From Solimonas sp047605265 (lineage in GTDB: Bacteria; Pseudomonadota; Gammaproteobacteria; Nevskiales; Nevskiaceae), in assembly GCA_047605265.1 (NCBI GenBank), contig JASGFY010000008.1, positions 24,232-88,231 on the forward strand: a DNA stretch of 64,000 nt, given 5' to 3'. A program made the translations under genes and the position numbers. The notes under the pieces are model-generated. The model was not told where the DNA came from and ran no database searches. It was given only the letters and a program-made list of their open reading frames with translations. Shown piece by piece: positions 16,090-24,588 of this stretch. Positions within the stretch are counted from its first letter, which is position 1, and each line of letters begins with the position of its first letter.

Positions 16090-17094
16090 ATGACTGTTTT
16101 CACCGCGCTGCGCGTGCACGCACCCGAGAAGACCCGGACCGAGGTGCGCTTCGAGACGCTGACGGTCGACGATCTGTCGCCGGGCGAAGTCGCGATCCGT
16201 GTCGCCTGGAGCGGCATCAATTACAAGGACGCGCTCGCCGTCACCGGCAAGGGGCGCATCCTCAAGAAATTCCCGCTGGTGCCCGGCATCGATCTGGCCG
16301 GCCACGTCGAGTCGAGCGCGGACGCGCGCTACCGGCCGGGCGACGCGGTGCTCGTCACCGGCTGCAACATCGGCGAGGTGTTCGACGGCGGCTACGCTGA
16401 ATTCGCGCGCGTCAGCGCCGCGTCGATCATCCGCAAGCCGGCGGGACTCACGCTGCGCGAGACGATGGCGCTCGGCACGGCCGGTTTCACCGCGGCGTTC
16501 GCGCTGCGCCGCATGCTCGAGAACCACCAGACGCCGGCGATGGGCCCGATCGCCATCACCGGTCCGACCGGCGGCGTCGGCTCGGTGGCGATCGATCTGT
16601 TCAAGCGCGCCGGCTTCACCGTGCATGCGATCACCGGCAAGGCCGGCAAGGCCGACGACTACCTGAAGCGGCTCGGCGCCGACGAAGTGATCGCGCGCCA
16701 GTCGCTCGACGTCGGCACCCGGCCGCTCGAATCGGTGCGCTGGGGCGGCGCCGTCGACAACCTCGGCGGCGAGACGCTGGCGATGCTGACGCGCACGGTG
16801 AAGCCATGGGGCAACATCGCCAGCATCGGGCTGGCGCAGTCGCACGAGTTGTCGACCACGGTGATGCCCTTCATTCTGCGTGGCGTGTCGATCCTCGGCA
16901 TCCATTCCGTCGAATGTCCGCGGCCGTGGCGCGAGGACATCTGGAGCAAGCTTTCCGGCGAATGGCGGCCGCGCGCGCTCGACCGGCTCGTCACGCGCGA
17001 GATCACGCTGAAGGAGCTGCCGTCGGCCTGCGAAGACCTGATTGCCGGTACGGTGACGGGCCGCACGCTGGTGCGCGTGTCCGGTGCCGAATAG
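16090..17094 (+). CDS. acuI: Zinc-free quinone-oxidoreductase-family reductase, AcuI/YhdH type
   Basis: A 334-residue medium-chain dehydrogenase/reductase of the YhdH/AcuI group, which reduces acryloyl-CoA to propionyl-CoA with NADPH. Features: GroES-like N-terminal domain with WSGINYKDALAVTGKGRI, LVPGIDLAGHV, then the NADPH-binding GPTGGVGSVAIDLFKRAG around residues 153-170, and the conserved SIGLAQSHEL and ILRGVSILGIHSVECP. Zinc ligands of alcohol dehydrogenases are absent, as usual in this group. ATG 16090 is chosen because GAGGG sits seven bases before it; the ATG at 16084 is too close to it. The exact acyl substrate is not proven. The gene stands alone, divergent from pdxH. Confidence 0.88.
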   Translation: MTVFTALRVHAPEKTRTEVRFETLTVDDLSPGEVAIRVAWSGINYKDALAVTGKGRILKKFPLVPGIDLAGHVESSADARYRPGDAVLVTGCNIGEVFDGGYAEFARVSAASIIRKPAGLTLRETMALGTAGFTAAFALRRMLENHQTPAMGPIAITGPTGGVGSVAIDLFKRAGFTVHAITGKAGKADDYLKRLGADEVIARQSLDVGTRPLESVRWGGAVDNLGGETLAMLTRTVKPWGNIASIGLAQSHELSTTVMPFILRGVSILGIHSVECPRPWREDIWSKLSGEWRPRALDRLVTREITLKELPSACEDLIAGTVTGRTLVRVSGAE

Positions 17095-17130
17095 TGCGCG
17101 GCAGCCGGGCCGTCGCTGCCGCGTCGCGAT

Positions 17131-17159
17131 TTGGTCGATGCCCCGGCCTTGCTTAGAAT
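17131..17159 (+). promoter_or_regulatory. Candidate sigma-70 promoter of the siderophore receptor
   Basis: TTGGTC (17131-17136), a 17-base spacer and TAGAAT (17154-17159) precede the receptor by about 65 bases. No Fur-type palindrome was recognised here, which is unusual for a siderophore receptor. Confidence 0.45.
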
Positions 17160-17225
17160 GGCCCCGTAGACCGCCAGCCATCGCGCCCCGCGCCGCAGCC
17201 AGCGTCGTCATCCTGGGGACATCAC

Positions 17226-19424
17226 ATGCGCGTTCATCACGGCGTCGGGCACGTCGCGTTTTCTTTCTTGCTGCTGGTGCCGGCTGCGGCCATCGCCCAG
17301 CAGGCCGATACGCCGGCAGCCGCGGCGGACGTCGATACCGTCATCGTCACCGGCACGACCGATCAGTCGTACACCGTCGACAGCAGCGCCTCGGCCACCA
17401 GGCTGCCGCTGAGCCTGCGCGAGACGCCGCAGTCGGTCACCGTCATCACGCGCGCGCGCCTGGACGACCAGAAGCTGACGACGGTGCGCGAGGTGCTCGA
17501 CAACACGCCCGGTGTCTACTCGTTCCAGTACGACACCGAGCGCGTGCTGTTCACGGCGCGCGGCTTCACCATCGACAACCTGATGTATGACGGCGTGCCG
17601 GCGGCGACCAACTTCAATACCGATTCGGTCGAAGACGCGCTCGACACGGCGTTCTACGACCGCATCGAGATCGTGCGCGGTGCGACCGGCCTGATGACCG
17701 GCGCCGGCAGCCCGGCGGCTTCGGTCAACCTCGTGCGCAAGCATGCCGACAGCCATGAGCTGGCCGGCGATTTCTCGTTCACGCAGGGCGCGTGGAACGA
17801 CAGCCGCGTCGACGGCGACATCAGCGTGCCGCTGACGCCGGACGGCAAGGTGCGTGCGCGCGTCGTCGGCGCCTACCAGTACCGCGAGTCGTATCAGAAT
17901 CTCTACAGCAACGAGAAGCAGCTGTTCTACGGCGTCATCGATGCCGACCTGACGCCGCGCGCGAAGCTGTCGGTCGGTTACGACTACCAGAAGAACATGC
18001 CGCAGGGAAACACCTGGGGTTCGTTCCCGCTGTATTTCTCCGACGGCACGCAGACGAACTGGCCGACCTCGGTGACGACGGCGACCGACTGGTCGTTCTG
18101 GAACCGCAAGTACGAAACCGCGTTCGGCGAGCTGCGCTATCAGTTCGACGGCGGCTGGGCGCTGCGCTCGACGCTGAGCTGGCGGCGCTACAACGAAAGC
18201 AACGAGCTGTTCTACGTCTACGGCTTCCCGGATCCGGAGACCGGCATCATTGCCGCCGATCCGGACGAGGGCACCGGCGGTTACGCCTATTCCGATCGCG
18301 CCAAGATCATCCAGCGCTCGGTCGATGTCTACGCCAGTGGTCCATTCTCGCTGTTCGGTCGCAAGCATGAACTCGTCGTCGGCTACAACGGCTCGCAGGT
18401 CGGCAACAACAGCACCGAGCGCAGCGCGCTGGAAGCGGACGCGGACAGCGGCGTGCTGCCGTGGTCGGTCGACCTGTTCCACTGGGATGGCTCGTATCAG
18501 GAGCCGACGTTCATCGACCCGGTGCGCGTCACCGACCAGACGACGAAGCAGAACGGCTTGTATGCGGCCGCGCGCTTCAGCCTCCTCGACTCGCTGAAGC
18601 TGATCGCCGGCACCCGCTACGCGACCTGGAAGGTCGATTCGTACTACCTGTACGACGATGTGCCCGAGAGCAACTACGACTACAAGAAGACCATCCCGTA
18701 CGCCGGCCTGGTCTACGACCTCACCGACCAGTACTCCTTGTTTACGAGCTACACGGAAATCTTCAAACCGCAGAATGCGCGCGACATCAACGGCCACTAT
18801 CTCGACCCGATCGACGGCCGCAGCTACGAGGTCGGCATCAAAGGTGCGCATTTCCACGGCAAGCTCAACAGCGCGCTGACGTTGTTCCGCACGCTGCAGA
18901 ACAATGTCGCGGAGGCGGTCTACGACGAGGACGGCGAGGTCGTGACGCTGGAGGATGGCTCCGATGCGTCGCAGCCGGTCGATGGGACGGTGTCGCGCGG
19001 TTTCGAATTCGAGCTGTCCGGCCAGCTGTACGAAGGCTGGAACGCGTCGCTGGGCTGGACGCGGTATCTGATCGAAGACGCCGATGGCCAGGCTTTCTAC
19101 ACCTTCGTGCCACGCACGCTGGTGCGTCTCTATACGAGCTGGACGCCGCGTGGTGCGCTGAACCGCCTGACGGTCGGCGGCGGCGTGAACTGGCAGTCCG
19201 ACAGCAGTACGCAGGTCGGCTCGCCGGATGGCGGTGCGACGCTGCACCAGGGCGACGTGACGCTGCTCGGTCTGATGGCGCGCTGGCAGTTCACGCCGCA
19301 GCTGTCGCTGCAGCTCAACGGCGACAATCTTCTCGACGAGAAGTACTACGTGCTCGACGAGTACGACAACACCTACTACGGCGCACCGATCAGCTGGTCG
19401 GCATCGCTGCGCTTCAACTTCTAG
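17226..19424 (+). CDS. TonB-dependent siderophore receptor, FhuE/FpvA-like
   Basis: A 732-residue outer-membrane receptor with a signal peptide ending IAQQ, a TonB-box-like VDTVIVTG, and a plug of about 130 residues containing LRETPQSVTVITRARL, FTARGFTIDNLMYDGVP and the hallmark DRIEIVRGATGLMTGAGSP. These are typical of ferric-hydroxamate or coprogen-type receptors (FhuE, FpvA). The barrel follows, with NPSxEIGIKG-like SYEVGIKGAHF, LDEKYYVLDEYDNTYYGAP, and a terminal Phe (ASLRFNF) as expected for BAM-inserted proteins. A sigma-70-like promoter lies just upstream. No PepSY or siderophore-release gene is adjacent, though a broken PepSY gene sits at 53 kb. Confidence 0.92.
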   Translation: MRVHHGVGHVAFSFLLLVPAAAIAQQADTPAAAADVDTVIVTGTTDQSYTVDSSASATRLPLSLRETPQSVTVITRARLDDQKLTTVREVLDNTPGVYSFQYDTERVLFTARGFTIDNLMYDGVPAATNFNTDSVEDALDTAFYDRIEIVRGATGLMTGAGSPAASVNLVRKHADSHELAGDFSFTQGAWNDSRVDGDISVPLTPDGKVRARVVGAYQYRESYQNLYSNEKQLFYGVIDADLTPRAKLSVGYDYQKNMPQGNTWGSFPLYFSDGTQTNWPTSVTTATDWSFWNRKYETAFGELRYQFDGGWALRSTLSWRRYNESNELFYVYGFPDPETGIIAADPDEGTGGYAYSDRAKIIQRSVDVYASGPFSLFGRKHELVVGYNGSQVGNNSTERSALEADADSGVLPWSVDLFHWDGSYQEPTFIDPVRVTDQTTKQNGLYAAARFSLLDSLKLIAGTRYATWKVDSYYLYDDVPESNYDYKKTIPYAGLVYDLTDQYSLFTSYTEIFKPQNARDINGHYLDPIDGRSYEVGIKGAHFHGKLNSALTLFRTLQNNVAEAVYDEDGEVVTLEDGSDASQPVDGTVSRGFEFELSGQLYEGWNASLGWTRYLIEDADGQAFYTFVPRTLVRLYTSWTPRGALNRLTVGGGVNWQSDSSTQVGSPDGGATLHQGDVTLLGLMARWQFTPQLSLQLNGDNLLDEKYYVLDEYDNTYYGAPISWSASLRFNF

Positions 19425-19446
19425 GCGTCCTGCAACGCTTCGATAT

Positions 19447-19570
19447 CGTCATTGCGAGGAGGCTGAAAGCCGACGAAGCAATCCAGCGAGCTGTTTGATC
19501 GGGCCGTGTCGCTGGATTGCTTCGTTCCCTCGACAAGCTCGGGACAGGCGCTGCGTTTCTCGCAATGACG
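19447..19570. repeat. Dispersed inverted-repeat element (CGTCATTGCGAG ends)
   Basis: The outer arms CGTCATTGCGAG (19447-19458) and CTCGCAATGACG (19559-19570) are perfect 12-bp inverted repeats. An inner pair, CGAAGCAATCCAGCGA (19474-19489) and TCGCTGGATTGCTTCG (19509-19524), is a perfect 16-bp match. The element is about 124 bp, has no coding potential, and fills the gap between the siderophore receptor and the convergent SBF transporter. Repeats with these ends are, from memory, widespread in proteobacterial intergenic regions and behave like REP/MITE-type palindromes. It could also end transcription from both sides. A decayed half copy lies at 8368. Confidence 0.8.
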
Positions 19571-19579
19571 GAGTGGGCG

Positions 19580-20572
19580 TCAGGCGGCACTGTCCGGCCG
19601 CTGCGCGTAGCGCCGCGCGATCACCGAGCAGACGATCAGCTGCAGCTGGTGGTAGATCATGATCGGCAGCATGATCAGGCCGAGCGCGCCGCCGCCCGCC
19701 GCACTGGAGTGGCCGAAGATCAGCGCCGCCATCGGCGCGCCGGCGGCGATGCTCTTCTTCGAGCCGCAGAACACGGCGGCGATCTCATCTTCGGTGTCGA
19801 ACGCGAAGCGCCGGGCGACGAGGTGCGTCAGCCACAGCACGAAGGCGAGCAGGCCGCCGGTCATCGCTGCGGTCGCGAGCAGCGGCGCCACGCCGTAGCG
19901 CGTCCACACGCCGGCGGCCGTGGCGTCGCAGAACGAGTTGAAGACGATCAGCACGATGACGCCGCGATCGATCTTGTTCGTGACGTTCTTGTGGCGCGCG
20001 ATCCAGTCGCCGATCCACGGCCGCAGCAGCTGGCCGGCGACGAACGGCAGCAGCAGCTGCTCGCCGATCTTGATCAGCTGGTCGACGAGCGGCGCGCCCT
20101 GGCTCGCCGCCTGCAGCCAGAGACTGATGTAGAGCGGTGTCAGCACCATGCCGATCAGGCTCGACAGCGTTGCGTTGAACACCGCGCCGGCGATGTTGCC
20201 GCGCGCCATCGCCGTCATCGCGACCGACGACGACACCGTCGACGGCAGCACGCACAGATAGAAGAAGCCGAGCGCCAGCTCGCGCGGCAGCCAGCGGCCG
20301 ACGAGCGCGATGACGGCGAGGCCGACCAGCGGAAACACCGCGAACGTGAACAGCTGCACGAACAGGTGCAGGCGCCAGTTGGCGGCGCCGGCCTTCAGCC
20401 TGTCGGTCGACAGGCCGGCGCCGCTGAGCAGGAAGACGACCGCGACGCCGGCCACCGTCAGTCGATCGAGATGCAGCGCGCCACCGCTGACGCCGAGCTG
20501 CGGAACGAGCAGGGCGACGATGATCGCCGTCAGCATCGACGCGAGAAAGCCGTCGAGAAAGGGGATGCGCAT
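19580..20572 (-). CDS. Bile acid:sodium symporter-family transporter (YfeH-like)
   Basis: A 330-residue inner-membrane protein of the SBF-like fold (about nine to ten helices). Diagnostic segments are FYLCVLPSTVSSSVAMTAMA and GNIAGAVFNATLSSLIGM, the X-motif region of the family, and CGSKKSIAAGAPMAALIFG towards the C-terminus, which is characteristic of the YfeH/P7 subgroup. The substrate is unknown for this subgroup despite the bile acid name. It begins MRIPFLDGFLASM, directly before the first helix. It is followed by the dispersed repeat at 19447-19570, and upstream lies the cls gene on the same strand, about 70 bases away. Confidence 0.88.
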   Translation of the reverse strand: MRIPFLDGFLASMLTAIIVALLVPQLGVSGGALHLDRLTVAGVAVVFLLSGAGLSTDRLKAGAANWRLHLFVQLFTFAVFPLVGLAVIALVGRWLPRELALGFFYLCVLPSTVSSSVAMTAMARGNIAGAVFNATLSSLIGMVLTPLYISLWLQAASQGAPLVDQLIKIGEQLLLPFVAGQLLRPWIGDWIARHKNVTNKIDRGVIVLIVFNSFCDATAAGVWTRYGVAPLLATAAMTGGLLAFVLWLTHLVARRFAFDTEDEIAAVFCGSKKSIAAGAPMAALIFGHSSAAGGGALGLIMLPIMIYHQLQLIVCSVIARRYAQRPDSAA

Positions 20573-20640
20573 GGCAGGACCGGAAAATGGGGCGCGCGTA
20601 TTGTAGGCAGCCGCATCTGCCATGTCGTAAACCGCTCGGT

Positions 20641-22122
20641 CTATAGATAGGGCGAAAACAGCCAGCACAGCGCGTTGCGCAGCCGGCGCGCGAACGGCGG
20701 ATGGCGGGCGTCGCGCAGCAGCAGTTCGTCGGCCCGCTGCCACAGCTCGGCGAAGTGCACGGCCATGCGCTGCGCGAATGCGCCGTCGTAGATTTCGACG
20801 TTGAGCTCGAAGTTCAGCAGCAGGCTGCGCGGGTCCCAGTTGGCGCTGCCGATCATCGTGTACGCGCCGTCGATGACGAGCATCTTGGCGTGGCTGAACG
20901 GTCCGGGCTGGAAGCGCACGCGCACGCCGCGTTCCAGCAAATGGTCGAGCTGATGGCGGGCCGCCCAGTCGACGTACGGCAGGTTGTTCTTCGCCGGCAG
21001 CAGCACGACGGTGCGCACGCCGCGCAGCGCGGCGCCCTGCAGCGCGGCGATCAACTCGGCCGACGGCAGGAAGTACGGCGTCATGATCAGGATTTCGCGC
21101 CGTGCGGCGGCGATCGCCGACTGCAGCACGAAGTTCAGCTGATCGAGATCCTCGTTCGGACCGTCGGTGATGACGCGACAGACCGGCGCGCCGCCGTAGC
21201 CGACTTCGGTCGGCGGCACGGCCAGACGCTCGTGCGTCGTGAACGCCCAGTCGTCGGCGAACACCTCGGCCATCTGCCGCACGATCGGGCCGCGCAGTTC
21301 GAAATGCAGATCGACGGTCGGATGGCGGTTGCGCGGGTCGCTGACGCAATGCCGCGCGCTGATGTTCATGCCGCCGGTGAACGCGCGCTCGTGATCGACG
21401 AGCAGCAGCTTGCGGTGATTGCGCAGGTTCAGATGCAGCGACGGCGGCACGATGCGCAGCGGATTGAAGCGCGCGAACGGCACGCCGCCGCGCTTCAGGC
21501 GCCGGCCGATGCGCGGCAGCGAATAACGCTCGCCGACGTCGTCGAGCAGCACGCGCACCTGCACGCCGCGCCGCTGCGCGGCGATCAATGCATCGGCGAA
21601 CGCACGGCCGGACGTGTCGTTGTCGAACAGATAGCTCGCCAGCCAGATGACCTCGCGCGCCGTGGCGATCGCCTGCAGCATGCGCGGGAACGCCTGCTCG
21701 CCATTGTGCAGCGCCTCGATCGCATTGCCGCCGAGCAGCGGCCGTCGCGTCAGCACGTCGGCGGTGCGCGCGACTTCTTCGAGCCACGGCGGCAGCGGCG
21801 GATGTCCCGGCGGCCGGTTGCGCGCGTCGTGCGCGTGCGCGGGGCCGATCTCGCGGCCGCCGCGGTTCGCCGCATAGCGCCTGGCGCGCGTGCGGATGCG
21901 GTTGATGCCGAAGAAGAAGTACAGCAGCGGTCCGGCGAGCGGAAACAGCCAGCAGACGGCGATCCAGCCCCAGGCGGCGCGCGCGTCGCGCTTCCTCAGC
22001 AGCGCGTGGCCGGCGGCGAATACCGCGACCAGCGGCCACAGCGCGATCAGCACGGCGAGCCAGTCGATCTGCGCGAACCATTGCTGGAGCGCCGTGCCCC
22101 CGTGCCCCGGCATGGCGCTCAT
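20641..22122 (-). CDS. cls: Cardiolipin synthase (phospholipase D type)
   Basis: A 493-residue enzyme that condenses two phosphatidylglycerols to cardiolipin and glycerol at the inner membrane. Two N-terminal membrane helices (about 17-40 and 50-72) carry the usual AAWGWIAVCWLFPLAGPLLY and FFGINRIR. Two PLD domains follow with the HxKxxxxD motifs at HRKLLLVD (His236, Lys238) and HAKMLVIDGAYTMIGSAN (His411, Lys413). Its ATG overlaps the stop of the upstream EEP gene (ATGA), so the two are translationally coupled. A second in-frame Met three residues later is an alternative start. Pairing with an EEP-family hydrolase suggests a joint role in membrane-lipid turnover, which is inference. Confidence 0.92.
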   Translation of the reverse strand: MSAMPGHGGTALQQWFAQIDWLAVLIALWPLVAVFAAGHALLRKRDARAAWGWIAVCWLFPLAGPLLYFFFGINRIRTRARRYAANRGGREIGPAHAHDARNRPPGHPPLPPWLEEVARTADVLTRRPLLGGNAIEALHNGEQAFPRMLQAIATAREVIWLASYLFDNDTSGRAFADALIAAQRRGVQVRVLLDDVGERYSLPRIGRRLKRGGVPFARFNPLRIVPPSLHLNLRNHRKLLLVDHERAFTGGMNISARHCVSDPRNRHPTVDLHFELRGPIVRQMAEVFADDWAFTTHERLAVPPTEVGYGGAPVCRVITDGPNEDLDQLNFVLQSAIAAARREILIMTPYFLPSAELIAALQGAALRGVRTVVLLPAKNNLPYVDWAARHQLDHLLERGVRVRFQPGPFSHAKMLVIDGAYTMIGSANWDPRSLLLNFELNVEIYDGAFAQRMAVHFAELWQRADELLLRDARHPPFARRLRNALCWLFSPYL

Positions 22123-22919
22123 GCCGGTGGCAGCAGCAGTTCGGCGGCGACCGCGAGGTGGTCGGACAGCGGCGTCGGCACGACGTGACTGTGCGCGATG
22201 GCCAGTCCCGGCGTCGCCAGCACGTGATCGAGGCGGCGCTGCGGCTTCCAGCTCGGGAACGTCGGCGCACCGTTGACGGGCTGCAGGCCGATCGCACCGA
22301 ACGGCGGGTGCGTCAGCAGCTCGGACGTTTCGCAGTTCAGGTCGCCGAGCAACAGCAGCTCGCTGTGCTTGGGCGCCAGCGTGGCCAGATAGTCGAGCTG
22401 GCGCTGCCGCGAGGCGCGGCTCAGCGCCAGGTGCGTGACGATCGCGCGCACCGGCCGGTGGCCGGGTTCGACGAGCGTCGCGGCCAGCGCGCCGCGGCCC
22501 GGCACGCGACCGGGCAGCGCATGATGTTCGCTGTCGAGCAGCGGCAGACGCGACAGAAAGCCGAGGCAATGCTGCGCGAACGGCCCGAGATTGCGGTTGA
22601 CGGCGGCGCGCCAGTGCGGGAGGCCGGCTTGCCGCGCGAGGTATTCGACCTGGTTCAGCTGGGCCGTGCGCAGGCTGCCGGCATCGGCCTCCTGCAAGGC
22701 GATGAGATCGAACTGCGACGCCAGTTCGGCGATGCGATCGAGATTGCCGCGCACGTTGCGCGACGGCAGCACGTGGCGCCAGGCGCCGGTGACGTAGTGG
22801 CCGTAGTGCGCGGTTTGCAGGCCGACCTGGATGTTCAGCGTCAGCACGCGCAGGCGCCGGCGTTCGCTTGCCGTGGCCGCTCTCGCGTCTGTCCTGCCCG
22901 CCGGTTCGTTGCTCGCCAT
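22119..22919 (-). CDS. Endonuclease/exonuclease/phosphatase-family hydrolase
   Basis: A 266-residue metal-dependent hydrolase of the EEP superfamily (exonuclease III/neutral sphingomyelinase/inositol-phosphatase fold). The expected catalytic motifs are present: LTLNIQVG (metal Asn), LIALQEADAG (metal Glu), IVTHLALSR (catalytic His), LLLLGDLNCET (Asp and Asn) and PLSDHLAVAAEL (final Asp-His pair). There is no signal peptide. In many proteobacteria a similar gene directly precedes cls, and here the stop codon overlaps the cls start, so they are one operon. Substrate unknown; a lipid or polyol phosphate is more likely than DNA in view of the neighbour, but this is inference. Confidence 0.85.
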   Translation of the reverse strand: MASNEPAGRTDARAATASERRRLRVLTLNIQVGLQTAHYGHYVTGAWRHVLPSRNVRGNLDRIAELASQFDLIALQEADAGSLRTAQLNQVEYLARQAGLPHWRAAVNRNLGPFAQHCLGFLSRLPLLDSEHHALPGRVPGRGALAATLVEPGHRPVRAIVTHLALSRASRQRQLDYLATLAPKHSELLLLGDLNCETSELLTHPPFGAIGLQPVNGAPTFPSWKPQRRLDHVLATPGLAIAHSHVVPTPLSDHLAVAAELLLPPA

Positions 22920-23006
22920 GCGCCTCTCCGCCCGGCATTATGCGGGCCGCGCCGGCAAAGCCAAGCGACGGCTCGCCGTCGTCGTCCGGCGCCGCAGGCG
23001 CGGCGC

Positions 23007-24464
23007 TTACTGCGTCTTCATCATCATGCGCAGGATCGCGCGCGTCTTGCCGGTGTACGGCGGATACAGCAGCGTGGCGATGTTGATGCGCGTGCGCACG
23101 ACGGCGCGCTCGTGCGAGAAGGCCTTGAAGCCATGGATGCCGTGCGCCGAGCCGATGCCGGAGTTGTTGACGCCGCCGAACGGCAGGTTGCCCTGGGCAT
23201 ACTGCATGACGACGTGGTTGATGCAGGTGCCGCCGGCCGTCGTGCGCTTGAGCACGCGCTGAATGTTCGCCTCGTTCTTGCTCCAGATGTACAGCGCCAG
23301 CGGCTTGGGCTGCGCGTTGATGGCGGCGATGACCGCGTCGAGATCGCGGTAGCCGAGCACCGGCAGCAGCGGGCCGAAGATTTCCTCGCGCTGGATCCTG
23401 GCGTCGGCGGGGATGTTGTCGAGCAGCGTCGGCTGGATGAAGCATTCGTTTTCGACGATCTCGCCGCCGAACAGGACCCGTGCACCGCGCTGCTTCGCGT
23501 CGTCGAGCAGCCCGGCGATGCGCTGCGTATGGCGCGCGTTGACGACGCGCGCGAGGTGCGGGCTCTGTCGCTGCGCGGCGGCGCTGTCGCCGTAGCTGTT
23601 CTTCAGCACGGCGACGCATTCGCCGACGAAGGCGTCCTTCACCGATTCGTGCACGTAGAGGTAGTCCGGTGCGATGCAGGTCTGGCCATTGTTGGTGTAC
23701 TTGCCCCACATGATCGTGCGCGCCGCGGCCTTGAGGTCGGCGGTGGCGTCGACGATCGTCGGCGATTTGCCGCCGAGTTCGAGCGTCACCGAGCTGAGGT
23801 GCCTGGCGGCGGCGGCCATCACCACCTTGCCGATCGCCGGCGAGCCGGTGAAGAAAATGTGGTCGAACGGCAGCGCGAGCAGCGCCGTCGACACCGACGC
23901 GTCGCCCTCGAAGATCGCGACCTCGTCGGCCGGGAACAGATCGCGGACGATCTTCGTCATCAGCGTCGACAGATGCGGCGTCATCTCCGACGGCTTGAGG
24001 ATCGCCGTGTTGCCGGCGGCGATCGCCGACACCAGCGGACCGAACGTCAGGTTCACCGGGTAATTCCACGGCGAGATGATCAGGCAGCGCCCCTTGGGCT
24101 CGTACTGCATCCAGCCCTGGGTGCCGATGGTCATCCGCGACGGCCACACGCGCACCGGCTTCATCCATTGCTTCACGCTGCGCATGGCGTGCTTGGCCTC
24201 GGCGACGACCGGCAGGATCTCGGTTAGATCGACCTCGGCCGGCGGTTTCCTGAAGTCGGCGTAACCGGCGGCGTAGAACGCTTCGCGGTGCGCGAGCACG
24301 GCGTCGAGCAGGCGCCGGATCCTGGCGACGCGCTCTTTCGCGGTCGAGGTGCGCAGGCGCAGCGCGGTCGGCAGCTGCGCGTCGAACGCGCGCGCGATAT
24401 CGGCATCGAGGGCGGCCGCGGCGGTGCCCGCCGCGCCGGGCAGATAGGAAACGACGGTATTCAT
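23007..24464 (-). CDS. Aldehyde dehydrogenase, coniferyl-aldehyde/class 3 type
   Basis: A 485-residue NAD(P)-dependent aldehyde dehydrogenase of the ALDH3/coniferyl-aldehyde group. It has the cofactor region CLIISPWNYPVNLTFGPLVS, the Rossmann turn FFTGSPAIGK, the general base Glu229 in LELGGKSP and the nucleophile Cys263 in NNGQTCIAPDY. The later EEIFGPLLPV and NLPFGGVNNSGIG are family-wide. The C-terminal tail (LLYPPYTGKTRAILRMM) resembles the membrane-associated end of class 3 enzymes. The start has AGGAGC eight bases upstream. It is divergent from the frameshifted wax ester synthase; fatty-aldehyde oxidation is therefore as plausible as aromatic aldehyde oxidation. Confidence 0.88.
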   Translation of the reverse strand: MNTVVSYLPGAAGTAAAALDADIARAFDAQLPTALRLRTSTAKERVARIRRLLDAVLAHREAFYAAGYADFRKPPAEVDLTEILPVVAEAKHAMRSVKQWMKPVRVWPSRMTIGTQGWMQYEPKGRCLIISPWNYPVNLTFGPLVSAIAAGNTAILKPSEMTPHLSTLMTKIVRDLFPADEVAIFEGDASVSTALLALPFDHIFFTGSPAIGKVVMAAAARHLSSVTLELGGKSPTIVDATADLKAAARTIMWGKYTNNGQTCIAPDYLYVHESVKDAFVGECVAVLKNSYGDSAAAQRQSPHLARVVNARHTQRIAGLLDDAKQRGARVLFGGEIVENECFIQPTLLDNIPADARIQREEIFGPLLPVLGYRDLDAVIAAINAQPKPLALYIWSKNEANIQRVLKRTTAGGTCINHVVMQYAQGNLPFGGVNNSGIGSAHGIHGFKAFSHERAVVRTRINIATLLYPPYTGKTRAILRMMMKTQ

Positions 24465-24525
24465 GGCTTGCGCTCCTGCGTCGCGAAAAGAATAAAGGCC
24501 CGGCTCGAATGGGGTCCGGCTCGAA

Positions 24526-24554
24526 TTGAACACCCGTTTTTTCGCGAGTATAGG
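24526..24554 (+). promoter_or_regulatory. Candidate sigma-70 promoter upstream of the WS/DGAT gene
   Basis: TTGAAC (24526-24531), a 17-base spacer and TATAGG (24549-24554) on the plus strand, in the divergent gap between the aldehyde dehydrogenase and the WS/DGAT gene. It is the best promoter match in this gap. Confidence 0.45.
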
Positions 24555-24588
24555 CATGCGCCGGTGGCGCGGCGACGGCGTGGCGGCC

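Noticed and set aside
17097..17123. Nine-bp hairpin after the acuI-type gene
   Set aside because: It has no T tract and the GC content makes such stems frequent; kept out as a terminator call.
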